A DNA stretch of 64,000 bases. It comes from JACPVF01 sp964502095 (lineage in GTDB: Bacteria; Chloroflexota; Anaerolineae; Anaerolineales; Villigracilaceae). The notes under the pieces were generated by a model. That model ran no database searches, was not told the origin of the DNA, and worked only from the letters and a program-made list of their open reading frames with translations. The stretch covers positions 1 to 64,000 of the forward strand of contig CAZCUF010000001.1 in the NCBI GenBank assembly GCA_964502095.1, in the 5' to 3' direction. Of the stretch, positions 44,297-53,410 are shown piece after piece (the first letter of the stretch is position 1; each line of letters opens with the position of its first letter). A program made the translations under genes and the position numbers.

Positions 44297-45059
44297 GACC
44301 GCCGACAATCTGTCGGCGCGCATGGATATGCACCATCTGTACAGCCGCAACAAACATGGCTGGTTTCAGTGGGTGTTCGATCAATTCGACCTGCCGCCCG
44401 ACGCGCACATCCTGGAATTGGCCTGCGGACGCGGCGATCTATGGAACGTCAACATGCGCCGTATTCCCGCGGACTGGAAGCTCACGCTGACAGATTTTTC
44501 CGAGGGAATGCTGACGGAAACAAAAGTAAGACTGACCGATGCGCCGCGTCCGTTCATTTTCAAGCAAGCTGACATCCAGTCCATCCCGTTTGAAAACGAA
44601 AGATTCGACGCGGTGATTGCCAATCACATGCTGTATCACGTACCGGACAAGCCCAGGGCATTCCGCGAAGCGTTACGCGTGTTGAAGCCAAACGGAAGAT
44701 TCTATGCGGCCACGGTGGGCGAAAACCACTTGCGGGAACTGACCAAACTCGTCAACGACTTTTATGGCGCAGACGTGTTCGACTTTGCGCCTCGTAAACT
44801 GGATTTTATTTTGGAAAATGGTGCGGCGCAGTTGGAATCGTTTTTCGAAGGCGTGCAGTTGCGCCGCTATGAAGATTCGCTGGAGGTGACTCAGGCCGAG
44901 CCATTGGTGAATTATGTTCTTTCGGGATATTCAAGCCAAAGCCTGAAACCGCGCGCAGACGAGTTCCACGCGTTTGTGGCGCAGGAGATCAAAACGCATG
45001 GCGCCATCCATATTTCAAAAGATTCAGGAATGTTCATCGCCAATAAAACCGCCGGTTGA
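44253..45059 (+). CDS. SAM-dependent methyltransferase
   Basis: A 268-residue class I methyltransferase. Motif I is ILELACGRGDLW near residue 52, followed by an acidic loop (LTDFSEGML), DIQSIPF and NHMLYHVPD, as in the UbiE/methyltransf_11 group acting on small molecules. The acceptor is unknown. The ATG at 44253 has GAGGA upstream, inside the EamA gene's 3' end. Confidence 0.8.
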   Translation: MNSEMQDYLRNEQYKTADNLSARMDMHHLYSRNKHGWFQWVFDQFDLPPDAHILELACGRGDLWNVNMRRIPADWKLTLTDFSEGMLTETKVRLTDAPRPFIFKQADIQSIPFENERFDAVIANHMLYHVPDKPRAFREALRVLKPNGRFYAATVGENHLRELTKLVNDFYGADVFDFAPRKLDFILENGAAQLESFFEGVQLRRYEDSLEVTQAEPLVNYVLSGYSSQSLKPRADEFHAFVAQEIKTHGAIHISKDSGMFIANKTAG

Positions 45060-45168
45060 GTAACAAAGCAAAGCGCGCATCAAAACTGGCAGGTTTAAAA
45101 GTATACTTGCCGGTAGTTCCGATGCGCCGCTAAATTCATCCGTATCTGTTAACCGCCAAAGCCAAACC

Positions 45169-45987
45169 ATGCCGGAATCCAAACCACTTTCAATTCTCTC
45201 GCAATCGTCCCTGCAGGATTATGCGGATTGTGCGCGGCGTTTTCAATTGCGCTATCTCGAGCAGTTGCAATATCCGGCAGTGGAATCGGAACCGGCGCTC
45301 GAAAACGAGAAACACCAGCAGGAGGGCGAATATTTTCATCGTCTCGTGCAACAATCATTGCTCGGACTGCCCGACGACAAATTAACGCGGCTGGCGAATT
45401 CGCCCAATCTCGCGCGCTGGTGGGATAACTTTCAGGCGCATCACCCGCCGCTGGACGGCTTCGCAATCTACCCCGAATTGACTCTCTCCGCGCCGCTGGA
45501 AAATTATCGACTTGTGGCAAAGTTCGACCTGGTCGCGGTGCGCGAAGGACAGGCGTTCATCTACGATTGGAAGACCTACCGCAAACGTCCGCGCAACGAA
45601 TGGCTGGCGGCGCGCTGGCAGACGCGCGTGTACAGGGCGTTGCTTGCACAGGCAGGGAGTCAATTAAACGGCGGGCAGGTTTTTCGTCCCGAACGAATCG
45701 AAATGGTCTATTGGTTCGCAGACTTCCCCGCCGACCCCGCCCGCTTTACTTATGACAGCGCGCAGTTCAAGCGCGATTGGGACGCGCTCAATAAGCTGGC
45801 ACAGGAGATTTCATCCGCATCGGATTTCCCGTTGACAGAGGACCGCCAAAAGTGCCTGTTCTGCCCGTATCGTTCATACTGCAACCGCGGCACAGAAGCG
45901 GGCGCCAGCGACCAGGCCGAAGCCGAGATGGAGGCGGAGTCGCTGTTCGATATTAACTTCGAGCAGATCGGGGAGATCGAGTTTTAA
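45169..45987 (+). CDS. PD-(D/E)XK nuclease with Fe-S cluster (AddB/Cas4-like)
   Basis: A 272-residue stand-alone nuclease of the PDDEXK_1 (RecB/AddB/Cas4) group. Catalytic residues fit AKFDLV and FIYDWKTYRK. Four cysteines have the AddB-type layout: Cys21 (YADCARRF) and C-terminal C229-x2-C232-x5-C238 (CLFCPYRSYC), which would ligate a 4Fe-4S cluster and staple the fold. No helicase domain is attached. The two helicase genes 6-10 kb upstream lack nuclease domains, so it may be their partner. No cas genes are nearby. Confidence 0.82.
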   Translation: MPESKPLSILSQSSLQDYADCARRFQLRYLEQLQYPAVESEPALENEKHQQEGEYFHRLVQQSLLGLPDDKLTRLANSPNLARWWDNFQAHHPPLDGFAIYPELTLSAPLENYRLVAKFDLVAVREGQAFIYDWKTYRKRPRNEWLAARWQTRVYRALLAQAGSQLNGGQVFRPERIEMVYWFADFPADPARFTYDSAQFKRDWDALNKLAQEISSASDFPLTEDRQKCLFCPYRSYCNRGTEAGASDQAEAEMEAESLFDINFEQIGEIEF

Positions 45988-46020
45988 ACATGGGCGCGTA
46001 GTACAAACGCATCGGCATAC

Positions 46021-46908
46021 CTATTTCAAATAAATCCCAAAATGATTTGCAACGGGCCGTTCGCGGCCGGGGATGTAATTATCAATCGGGGAATTCAAGA
46101 TGTGCGGCTGACCGTCTTTGCCCTGAATCACCATCGTGGAAGAACCGCCGCCGTCCAGGTTCATGGCATAATACGCGCCGAGATCGGCCATTAACTGCGC
46201 CAATTCTTTAAAAGTCGCGCCTTCGCTGTAAAACGGCTGGCGCCCATCCACAACAACAAGATAGATATACCTGCCGTTTTTGTTGATGCCGACTGCGGTA
46301 CGTGGGTCGGGCTTTGAAGAATCCAAATCGGCAACAGGGCGGCCTTGCAGAACCAGCATGCGATCACCCGAAATGGCGTTGTAGACGCGTCCCGGAATAT
46401 TGCCGAAAGAAATGTCGCCGCGGCGGCTGATATACATCGTCGGTTCGGGGTTTGGGTTATTCACGCCGCGCGCGTAAATGTCGCCTTCGGAGGCGGCAAA
46501 TCCGTTCGGCGTGACCGGGTCGCCGGTGCGCGGATAGTAGTCGGCGGGGCCGCGCGACCACCACGGAAAAAATCCATCGCCATTGACGGCGATCTGCACA
46601 CCGAATTCCTGCACAAACTGGGTGGTAGTGCGCGCGTTCAACGGCGCGCCGGTTTTGTGATCTGCAGGCGTAACAAAGAAAAATGTCTTGTTGGCGCGCC
46701 TATCGATAATGAGAACGTGCGCGATCATGAAACGCGGAGCATAATGAACAATGCGGCGATAAGTCACGCCGTCGAAAAGCTGTTGCTTGAGCGGCACAGG
46801 CGCGGGACGGCCGCGGTTGTAGAGTCCATAGCCGCCGATCAGCAAAGCCAGTACGACCAGGACGATAATCGGTATGCGCCATATTCGGCGCGATTTTTTA
46901 AGCGTCAT
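46021..46908 (-). CDS. membrane-anchored phosphodiester glycosidase (NAGPA/DUF2233)
   Basis: A 295-residue protein with one N-terminal membrane helix (about 12-30) and a single NAGPA domain: VNGDGFFPWW, NAISGDRMLVL, DPRTAVGINKNGRYIYLVV, NLDGGGSSTMVIQ. The family hydrolyses sugar-1-phosphodiester bonds; wall teichoic or sugar-phosphate polymers are possible substrates. It is clearly paralogous to the C-terminal domain of the 39-kb modular protein. It forms a single-gene unit downstream of the DUF1385 terminator. Confidence 0.85.
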   Translation of the reverse strand: MTLKKSRRIWRIPIIVLVVLALLIGGYGLYNRGRPAPVPLKQQLFDGVTYRRIVHYAPRFMIAHVLIIDRRANKTFFFVTPADHKTGAPLNARTTTQFVQEFGVQIAVNGDGFFPWWSRGPADYYPRTGDPVTPNGFAASEGDIYARGVNNPNPEPTMYISRRGDISFGNIPGRVYNAISGDRMLVLQGRPVADLDSSKPDPRTAVGINKNGRYIYLVVVDGRQPFYSEGATFKELAQLMADLGAYYAMNLDGGGSSTMVIQGKDGQPHILNSPIDNYIPGRERPVANHFGIYLK

Positions 46909-46993
46909 TTCTTTACAGGGGCCTGCAATTTCGAAGGTTATACATTTCAGTTGTACTATAAGCGATTATACAAAAAGGAATTTTCCCGGAAAC

Positions 46994-47023
46994 AAAAAAG
47001 AGACAGGCGCTTGCCTGTCTCTT
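46994..47023 (-). terminator. intrinsic terminator after the DUF1385 gene
   Basis: An 11-bp stem (AAGAGACAGGC / GCCTGTCTCTT) with a 4-nt loop is followed by TTTTTT on the minus strand. Confidence 0.85.
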
Positions 47024-47037
47024 CGCATACCGTTCCC

Positions 47038-47934
47038 CTACGTTACGATTTCCTGTTCGGCTCGCCGCATGGACTGAAAGGACTGGATCGCCACTTCCAA
47101 TATGGTCAAATCCGGTTCGCGCGTGGTCAGGCGCTGTAACGCCAGATTCGGTTTAATGATCCATTGCACAAAGCGGCTGTCCAAATGATTCGCCGTCCAG
47201 CGGATGTATTCGACCGCGATGCCAGCCAGTACGGGAATCAACAATACTCGGCTGAGCAGGCGCCAGAGCATGGGCAATGGTCCCAGCGCAGTGAAGACCA
47301 AAATCGAAACCAGCACGAGAGTCAGTAAAAAGGCGGTGCCGCAACGCGGATGTTCGAGCGAATACTTCGATACGGATTCAGGCGTCAGGTCCGCGCCTGC
47401 TTCGAAAGCGTTGATCGTCTTATGTTCCGCGCCATGATACATAAATAGGCGTTTGACATCCGGCATAAAACCGATCGCCCAAATATAACCGACCAGCAGG
47501 ATAAGTCTCAGCAGGCCCTCGATCAGGTTGCCAAACCACAGGCCCGTCACAGTATCTTGAGTCAGCCAGTGACCGAGCCAGCCGCCGAGCGCGGCGGGGA
47601 GCAGGAAGAAGAGGGCAACTCCAAACGCGAGAGACAGGCCGAGGGTCAAATAAAGAGCCGGGCCTTCCAGCTTTTCATCTTCGCCGGTTTGCGTGTTGGC
47701 AGAAATTGTCAGCGCGCGCATGCCGAGGCCCAACGCGTCCCACAATAAAATTACGCCGCGCAAAAAAGGAATCCTGGTGATGGCAGAACGATAAACCCCG
47801 CCCAGCTTTTCGGTATGCACCGCGATCTGCCCATCGGGAGCGCGCATGGCAATCGCAAAAGCTTTTTGGCCGCGCATCATCACGCCCTCGATCACGGCCT
47901 GCCCGCCATAGGTAATAATTCGATCTTCAGCCAT
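47038..47934 (-). CDS. DUF1385 family membrane protein (YqhQ-like)
   Basis: A 298-residue protein with the family opening IITYGGQAVIEGVMMRGQ, four to five hydrophobic segments, and conserved MYHGAEHKTINAFEAG and HPRCGTAFLL; its His and Glu residues suggest metal binding. The molecular function is unknown. The ATG overlaps the stop of the M20 peptidase gene (TAATG), so they are coupled. Confidence 0.88.
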   Translation of the reverse strand: MAEDRIITYGGQAVIEGVMMRGQKAFAIAMRAPDGQIAVHTEKLGGVYRSAITRIPFLRGVILLWDALGLGMRALTISANTQTGEDEKLEGPALYLTLGLSLAFGVALFFLLPAALGGWLGHWLTQDTVTGLWFGNLIEGLLRLILLVGYIWAIGFMPDVKRLFMYHGAEHKTINAFEAGADLTPESVSKYSLEHPRCGTAFLLTLVLVSILVFTALGPLPMLWRLLSRVLLIPVLAGIAVEYIRWTANHLDSRFVQWIIKPNLALQRLTTREPDLTILEVAIQSFQSMRRAEQEIVT

Positions 47935-49301
47935 TAGAGATTGTAAAAGAAGTGAATCAGCGCGTCGATGCCCTTTTTCCAGGTGGGCAAGTGCAAGCGC
48001 TCGTTCGGCGAATGGATATTGTCATCGGGCAGGCCGAAGCCCGTCAGCACGGACTCGGCGCCAACATGCCGCTGAAGCTGGACAACGACACCGATCGAAC
48101 CGCCCTCGCGCCTGAACAGCGGTTCCCGGCCCCATACACTCTGAAAGGCTTTTGCCATCGCCTTCACGCCCACGCCATCGCGCGAGGTGATGGCCGCATC
48201 GGCGTTATGCAAGGTCTTCACTTCCCAGCGAATATCTTTGGGCGCGTTCATTTCCATAAATTGGACCAGTTGCTGATAAACCTCCTCGGGCGTTTGATCG
48301 GGCACGAGGCGGCATGAAATCTTCGCCATCGCCCAGGCAGGGAGAACCGTCTTGCTTCCCTCGCCGGTGAATCCGGAGAGAAAACCGTTCACTTCCAACG
48401 TCGGCCGCGCGCCTACGCGCTCAACGGGCAAATATTCAGGTTCGCCCCATAGCGCGGGAACGCCGGTTAATTTGAGATATTCCTCGGGGGTCTCGGGCAG
48501 GCGCGCGAAGTTCTCGTGTTCTTCTTTACTGATCGGTTTCACTTTATCATAAAAGCCCGGCAGGGTGACGCGGCCGTTCTTATCGTGCATAGCCGCTACT
48601 AATTCGATCAACGCCTGCGCGGGATTGTGAATCGTCCCGCCGAACAGACCGGAATGCAGGTCGCGCTCCGGGCCGTACACGCGGATTTCCGCGTACATCA
48701 GTCCGCGCAAACCGTAGGTGATGGTCGGCTGATCCGGCGCGATCATTCCGGCATCGGGGTTGAGACAAAAATCGCAGGCCAGCAAATCCTTATGCGCCTG
48801 AATGAACGTGTCCAAATGCTGGGAGCCGATCTCTTCTTCTCCCTCGATCAGCCACTTGATATTGACCGGCAGTGCGCCTGTTTTGACGATCGATTCGGCC
48901 GCTTTGAGCGTGGCAACCAGTTGGCCTTTCATATCCGAGGCGCCGCGGCCCAGCAGATAATCGCCGTGCAACGTGGCCTTGAACGGATCGTTATGCCACA
49001 GTTCGATTGGATCCGCCGGTTGAACGTCGTAATGACCATAGATCATCACCGTCGGCTTATCCTTGCCGGCTTTCAACCACTCGCCATACACCACAGGATG
49101 GCCGCCAGTCGGCATGATCTGAACCTTCTCCATGCCAAGCGAGTGCAGTTGCGCACTCACCCATTCTGCGGCGCGCGCCACATCCGCTTTGGATTCGGGA
49201 GTCGTTGAAACGGAAGGGATCGCGACGATCTCCTTCAGGCTGTTGACAAAGCCTTCATAATTTTGGCGAGCATAATCGAGCGCTTTTTGAAGATCAGCCA
49301 T
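47934..49301 (-). CDS. M20 family dipeptidase
   Basis: A 455-residue zinc peptidase of the M20A/ArgE-carnosinase group. Metal ligands and base are visible in YGHYDVQPAD, GASDMKGQ, EGEEEIGS and LNPDAG. The dimerisation domain follows LRGLMYAEIRVYG. It acts in the cytosol on dipeptides. The ATG at 49301 has AGAGG upstream; an ATG four codons earlier is less well supported. Confidence 0.9.
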   Translation of the reverse strand: MADLQKALDYARQNYEGFVNSLKEIVAIPSVSTTPESKADVARAAEWVSAQLHSLGMEKVQIMPTGGHPVVYGEWLKAGKDKPTVMIYGHYDVQPADPIELWHNDPFKATLHGDYLLGRGASDMKGQLVATLKAAESIVKTGALPVNIKWLIEGEEEIGSQHLDTFIQAHKDLLACDFCLNPDAGMIAPDQPTITYGLRGLMYAEIRVYGPERDLHSGLFGGTIHNPAQALIELVAAMHDKNGRVTLPGFYDKVKPISKEEHENFARLPETPEEYLKLTGVPALWGEPEYLPVERVGARPTLEVNGFLSGFTGEGSKTVLPAWAMAKISCRLVPDQTPEEVYQQLVQFMEMNAPKDIRWEVKTLHNADAAITSRDGVGVKAMAKAFQSVWGREPLFRREGGSIGVVVQLQRHVGAESVLTGFGLPDDNIHSPNERLHLPTWKKGIDALIHFFYNL

Positions 49302-49321
49302 ATTGCCTCTCATGAAAAAAA

Positions 49322-51010
49322 CTATGGAACATTCGTCACTTCGGGCGTGGTTTCGAGACTACGCCGCGTGACGAGATACCAATCCGAAATAAAGGCCAGC
49401 CGGTCGCTTGTGTCGTACATCGGCGCCACTTGAACGCCCTGCACGGACGAATCCACGCCGTAGGAGTAAACCGGATAATACAAAGGAAGCGAAGGTAATT
49501 CCTTGGCGAAAACAACCTGGAAATTACGATACAACCGCGTCCGCACTGTGAAGTCGGCCTGCGTGCGCGCCGATTCGAGATATTCGCTGGCAGTGCGGTC
49601 ATCCCACTGCGAATAATTCTGCCCGCCGGTGGCTTCGGCTTGATGCCAAAATAAATATGGATCAGGATCGGGCGTGCGGGCGGTGTTCAAATCCGCCAAA
49701 GCGGCCTGATAATTGCGCGGCGCAAGGAAATCCTTGATCATTGAATCGTAAGGCACCGCCTGCAGATCCACCTTGACGCCGATCTGCGCCCAATCGGTTT
49801 GGATGGACTGCGCGATCTTCGTATGCAGTGCATCGTCCGGGTGAACCAGCGTAAAAGCCAATTGCTGATCGTCTTTGGCGCGCACAGTCCCGCCTGAAGC
49901 CGGGATGACATAGCCTTCGGACTTCAACAAATTCTGCGCCGCGTCCGGATCGTAATCTACATGCGCGATACCGTCATAATAAGCCCACGAACCGGGCAGG
50001 ATCGGCCCATCCGCGATAATGCCCTGTCCCTGCAGGAAATTCGAGATAATGGCATTCCGATTCAGTCCAAGCATGAGCGCGCGGCGCACATTTTCATTTT
50101 GCAGAAACGGCACCGATGGATTGTTGAGATTCAAAAAGACCAAACTTAGCTGAGGCAATCGGCTGGTGTAGATAGATAGATTCGGTTCCGCTAGAGCGTC
50201 CTGCAGAATATCGGGCGTGATCTGGCTGATGCCCAGCACCTCGCCCTGTTTGTACGCGTCCAGCGCGCTTACCGCATCCGAATAATACCGAAAGACCACC
50301 TGCGGAATAAACGGTTTCTTCAGATAATAATTTTGGTTCAACTGGAGCACCACGCCTTTGATCTGTCCGCCTTCCACGATCAGGTGATCGAGTTTATACG
50401 GGCCGCTCCCGACCGGCTGAAGGTTGAAGTTCGAAGCGGCCAATTGTTCGGGCGAAGTCGCTTCGAGCAAGTGCTTGGGCAGAACGCCAAAGGTGACGTA
50501 ATCCAGAAACGGAGCGAACGGTTCCGGCAGAGTCAGTTTGAAGGTCTTGTCGTCCAGTTTCTTGACGTCGATCTGGCTCCACAAATCCTTGATATCCTGT
50601 GGGAAGAGCGAACCACTGCTTTTGATGAGGTCAATCGTAAAGATAACATCATCGGATGTGACCGGCTTGCCGTCCTGCCAGAGAGCATTGGGGCGGATGG
50701 AAAAATTGTAAATGGTGCCATCCGCCGAGACTCCCCACGATTCGACCAGATCAGGTTGCGGCAGTCCGTGCGAATCGAAACGGATCAACCCGCTATAGAT
50801 CAGGCGGTCAATATCGCGGTCGGCAGAGTTGTTCCAATCCAATAGTGGATTTAACCGCCCCATCGAGCCGATCAGGGCTTCGGTGTAAACGCCGCCGCTC
50901 GCAGGTTGAGGCAAAAGCGGCGCCACCACCGGCTGTTGGCTGAGCAAGAGCATAGCCACCACTACCAGCGTAACGGCCACCACCAAAATTTGCCAGCGCA
51001 ATCGTTTCAT
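49322..51010 (-). CDS. family 5 extracellular solute-binding protein (peptide/nickel ABC type)
   Basis: A 562-residue binding protein (SBP_bac_5) with an N-terminal membrane helix but no lipobox Cys, so it is anchored by the helix. Typical motifs are TEALIGSMGRLNPLLDW, LWQDGKPVTSDDVIFTIDLI and LVHPDDALHTKIAQSIQTDW. No permease or ATPase genes are adjacent, so it is an orphan component here. Its ATG lies directly after the U-tract of the secG terminator and has no Shine-Dalgarno, which raises the question of how it is expressed. Confidence 0.85.
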   Translation of the reverse strand: MKRLRWQILVVAVTLVVVAMLLLSQQPVVAPLLPQPASGGVYTEALIGSMGRLNPLLDWNNSADRDIDRLIYSGLIRFDSHGLPQPDLVESWGVSADGTIYNFSIRPNALWQDGKPVTSDDVIFTIDLIKSSGSLFPQDIKDLWSQIDVKKLDDKTFKLTLPEPFAPFLDYVTFGVLPKHLLEATSPEQLAASNFNLQPVGSGPYKLDHLIVEGGQIKGVVLQLNQNYYLKKPFIPQVVFRYYSDAVSALDAYKQGEVLGISQITPDILQDALAEPNLSIYTSRLPQLSLVFLNLNNPSVPFLQNENVRRALMLGLNRNAIISNFLQGQGIIADGPILPGSWAYYDGIAHVDYDPDAAQNLLKSEGYVIPASGGTVRAKDDQQLAFTLVHPDDALHTKIAQSIQTDWAQIGVKVDLQAVPYDSMIKDFLAPRNYQAALADLNTARTPDPDPYLFWHQAEATGGQNYSQWDDRTASEYLESARTQADFTVRTRLYRNFQVVFAKELPSLPLYYPVYSYGVDSSVQGVQVAPMYDTSDRLAFISDWYLVTRRSLETTPEVTNVP

Positions 51011-51011
51011 A

Positions 51012-51066
51012 GGCAAAAAAGAAAGGCCGCGTGCCGCGCCGACGAAGCGGTCAGCGAGCGGCGGCC
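51012..51066 (-). terminator. intrinsic terminator after secG
   Basis: On the minus strand GGCCGC (51066-51061 arm, paired with 51030-51025) closes a long hairpin that runs into TTTCTTTTTT. It ends immediately before the ATG of the binding-protein gene. Confidence 0.65.
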
Positions 51067-51086
51067 TCTCTCACGCAATCTCTTGT

Positions 51087-51311
51087 TTAGCGATTGATGA
51101 AGATCACAACCATCACCAGCACGAAGAAAACCGCGCTGAGGACAATGGTCACCCAAAAAAGAACGCGCTCGATCCCGCGGCGCGCGGTAAAAACACCGCC
51201 CGTATCGGCCCCGGTCAACCCGCCCAGCCCGGCGCCTTTGCTTTGAAGGATTACGCCGATAATCAAAGCCGCCGAGATTATAATCAGCGCGATATTCAAA
51301 AAGTTAATCAT
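51087..51311 (-). CDS. secG: preprotein translocase subunit SecG
   Basis: A 74-residue two-helix membrane protein that assists SecYE. IGVILQSKGAGLGGLTGAD is the family signature between the helices. AAGGAGG precedes the ATG. Its promoter lies in the 5' region of the divergent PHP gene. Confidence 0.93.
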   Translation of the reverse strand: MINFLNIALIIISAALIIGVILQSKGAGLGGLTGADTGGVFTARRGIERVLFWVTIVLSAVFFVLVMVVIFINR

Positions 51312-51340
51312 ACGCGTGCCTCCTTAAAATTAGCGGGCAC

Positions 51341-51370
51341 ATTATACCTGTTTGGAAGGGAAATCGTCAA
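51341..51370 (-). promoter_or_regulatory. secG promoter
   Basis: On the minus strand TTGACG (51370-51365) and TATAAT (51346-51341) are separated by 18 bases. It is immediately upstream of the PHP ATG on the opposite strand. Confidence 0.75.
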
Positions 51371-51378
51371 CAAGCCCT

Positions 51379-52440
51379 ATGCAGGAAATCGTTGTTAATC
51401 TTCACATGCACACACGCTACTCCGACGGCAGTGGCACACACCGCGATATTGTCCGGGCGGCATTCAAGGCGGGTGTGGATGCAGTGATCGTCACGGATCA
51501 TAATGTTTTGGTCCAGGGCTTCGAAGGTTATTACCGCGAGCAGAATCGCCGCCTGCTGATGTTGGTCGGAGAGGAAATCCACGACCAGGACCGCGACCCT
51601 CAGAAGAATCATCTATTGGCGCTCGGCGCGGACCGTGAACTGGCTACGTTCGCCGACGAGCCTCAATTGCTCATCAACAAAGTGCGCGAGGCCGGCGGGC
51701 TGGCTTTCCTCGCGCACCCGAACGATCCGGCCGCGCCGACCTTCGGCGAAACCGATATCACGTGGGTGGATTGGTCGGTTCAAAATTTCACCGGCATCGA
51801 ATTATGGAACGCCTTAAGCGAACTCAAGACAGTGGTGCCGACGAAATTACACGGCGCGCTCTACGCCTTCTACCCTCAACTTGTGGCGCATGGCCCGCTC
51901 CCCGCGACGCTTGCCAGGTGGGACGAACTGCTCAATAACGGTCAGCGCGTGGTGGCCATCGGCGGTTCGGACGCACATGCCCTGCATCTACGCATGGGGC
52001 CGATCAGCCGTGTGATCTTTCCCTATGAATTCCATTTCCGCGGCATCAATACGCATGTGATCCTGCCCGAACCGTTCAGCGGAGACGTATCCGCCGACAA
52101 ACGACTGCTCTTTGAAGCCATGGCCGCGGGACGCTGTTTTGTCGCGTATGATCTGCCTGCATCGACGCGAGGGTTTCTTTTCACGGCGCAGGGCCGGGAG
52201 AAAACCGCGCTCATGGGAGATGAAATCTCAGCGCAGGGCGGTGTCACGTTACAGGCGTACCTGCCCGGAGCGGCCGAGATTCGCCTGATCAAAGACGGCG
52301 GGATTCTACGGTTATATCCTTCCCAACAAACCTGCACCCACATTACAACCGAGCGAGGCGTCTATCGCGTGGAGGCATATCGAAATTATCTGGGGCGCAA
52401 ACGCGGCTGGATCTTCAGCAATCCCATTTATGTGAGGTAG
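51379..52440 (+). CDS. PHP-domain phosphoesterase
   Basis: A 353-residue protein of the PHP metal-dependent phosphoesterase group. Metal ligands are visible in NLHMHTRYSDG, TDHNVLVQG and GGSDAH. The substrate could be a nucleoside bisphosphate or another small phosphate ester; it is not a polymerase-associated PHP. A C-terminal domain (residues about 250-350) has an immunoglobulin-like pattern (EIRLIKDGGILRL). The start at 51379 is preferred to a TTG at 51352 that overlaps the secG promoter. Confidence 0.82.
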   Translation: MQEIVVNLHMHTRYSDGSGTHRDIVRAAFKAGVDAVIVTDHNVLVQGFEGYYREQNRRLLMLVGEEIHDQDRDPQKNHLLALGADRELATFADEPQLLINKVREAGGLAFLAHPNDPAAPTFGETDITWVDWSVQNFTGIELWNALSELKTVVPTKLHGALYAFYPQLVAHGPLPATLARWDELLNNGQRVVAIGGSDAHALHLRMGPISRVIFPYEFHFRGINTHVILPEPFSGDVSADKRLLFEAMAAGRCFVAYDLPASTRGFLFTAQGREKTALMGDEISAQGGVTLQAYLPGAAEIRLIKDGGILRLYPSQQTCTHITTERGVYRVEAYRNYLGRKRGWIFSNPIYVR

Positions 52441-52522
52441 GGCGCGGCGCTGACGGCGAGGACCCAGCCGGGCAAACGGAAGCAAAGTGGGGCCGGGGAA
52501 GAAGCGGAATCCCGTCATACTA

Positions 52523-52531
52523 TGGTAGAAT
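52523..52531 (+). promoter_or_regulatory. extended -10 of the rpsF-ssb-rpsR operon
   Basis: TG-G-TAGAAT lies about 100 nt upstream of rpsF; a second candidate, TG-T-TATAAG, begins at 52538. No clear -35 was found. Confidence 0.4.
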
Positions 52532-52627
52532 TCGGCCTGTTATAAGCAAGGTACGGTTATCGTGCCTTTCCGCTCGCGGCGCATCCAAGATGTGAACACG
52601 AGCAATTCCATGGAAAGGAGGCATCCC

Positions 52628-52912
52628 ATGCACAACTACGAATTGATTTGTATTGTCCAGCCCGATCTGGACGAGACCGCCTTCAACGGCGTGCTCGACC
52701 GCGTCAAAGGTTGGGTGACTGAATCTGGTGGAAGCGTGGATAAGGCGGATGTTTGGGGCCGGCGCAGGCTGGCGTACGAAATCCGTAAACAACGCGAAGG
52801 GCAGTATGTTCTTCTGAACATTTCGCTGAATCCTTCCGCCGCCGCCGAACTGGAGCGAAATATTCGCTTCCATGAATCGGTGATTCGTCACATGCTGACG
52901 CTCGTTGGATAA
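52628..52912 (+). CDS. rpsF: 30S ribosomal protein S6
   Basis: A 94-residue S6 (MHNYELICIVQPDLDE; WGRRRLAYEIRKQREGQYVLLN) that pairs with S18 on the platform of the 30S subunit. AAAGGAGG lies six bases before the ATG at 52628. It heads the classical rpsF-ssb-rpsR operon. Confidence 0.96.
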   Translation: MHNYELICIVQPDLDETAFNGVLDRVKGWVTESGGSVDKADVWGRRRLAYEIRKQREGQYVLLNISLNPSAAAELERNIRFHESVIRHMLTLVG

Positions 52913-52956
52913 ACCGCATTAGAGTCGATTGCTCGATCTGATTCAAGGAGATTGTT

Positions 52957-53376
52957 ATGAGCCGAGGCCTTAACAAAGTCATGATCATTGGTCATTTGGG
53001 ACGCGACCCCGAGATGCGCTACACCCCATCCGGCCGCCCGGTGAGCACCTTTGCAGTTGCCGTCAGCCGCACGTGGAACAGCGCAGATAACGAACGCCAT
53101 AGCGAAACCGAGTGGTTCAACGTGGTAGCTTGGGGCAACCTGGCTGAAATCTGCAAACAGTATCTTACAAAAGGTCAGCAGGTTTATATCGAAGGTCGTT
53201 TACAAACCCGCCGCTGGGACGATAAAGAAGGCGTGAAACATACCAGCGTGGAGATCGTTGCAAACGAAATGATGATGCTGGGCGAACGCCGCGATTCCGC
53301 GAATAGCCATGCCCAGGAGGCCGAAGCCGCTCCGGTGGATGAGCCGGGAACCAACGAAGATGAATTTCCGTTCTAG
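52957..53376 (+). CDS. ssb: single-stranded DNA-binding protein
   Basis: A 139-residue SSB with an intact OB fold (NKVMIIGHLGRDPEMRYTPSG; TEWFNVVAWGNLAEI) and the acidic protein-interaction tip NEDEFPF. CAAGGAG precedes the ATG. Placement between S6 and S18 is conserved across bacteria. Confidence 0.97.
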   Translation: MSRGLNKVMIIGHLGRDPEMRYTPSGRPVSTFAVAVSRTWNSADNERHSETEWFNVVAWGNLAEICKQYLTKGQQVYIEGRLQTRRWDDKEGVKHTSVEIVANEMMMLGERRDSANSHAQEAEAAPVDEPGTNEDEFPF

Positions 53377-53410
53377 CCTTTTCGAAGGCAAAAAATAAGT
53401 GGAGTAAAGA

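Noticed and set aside
45169..45987. Fe-S PD-(D/E)XK nuclease considered as Cas4
   Set aside because: No repeat array or other cas genes are in the window; the length and context fit an AddB-type repair nuclease better.
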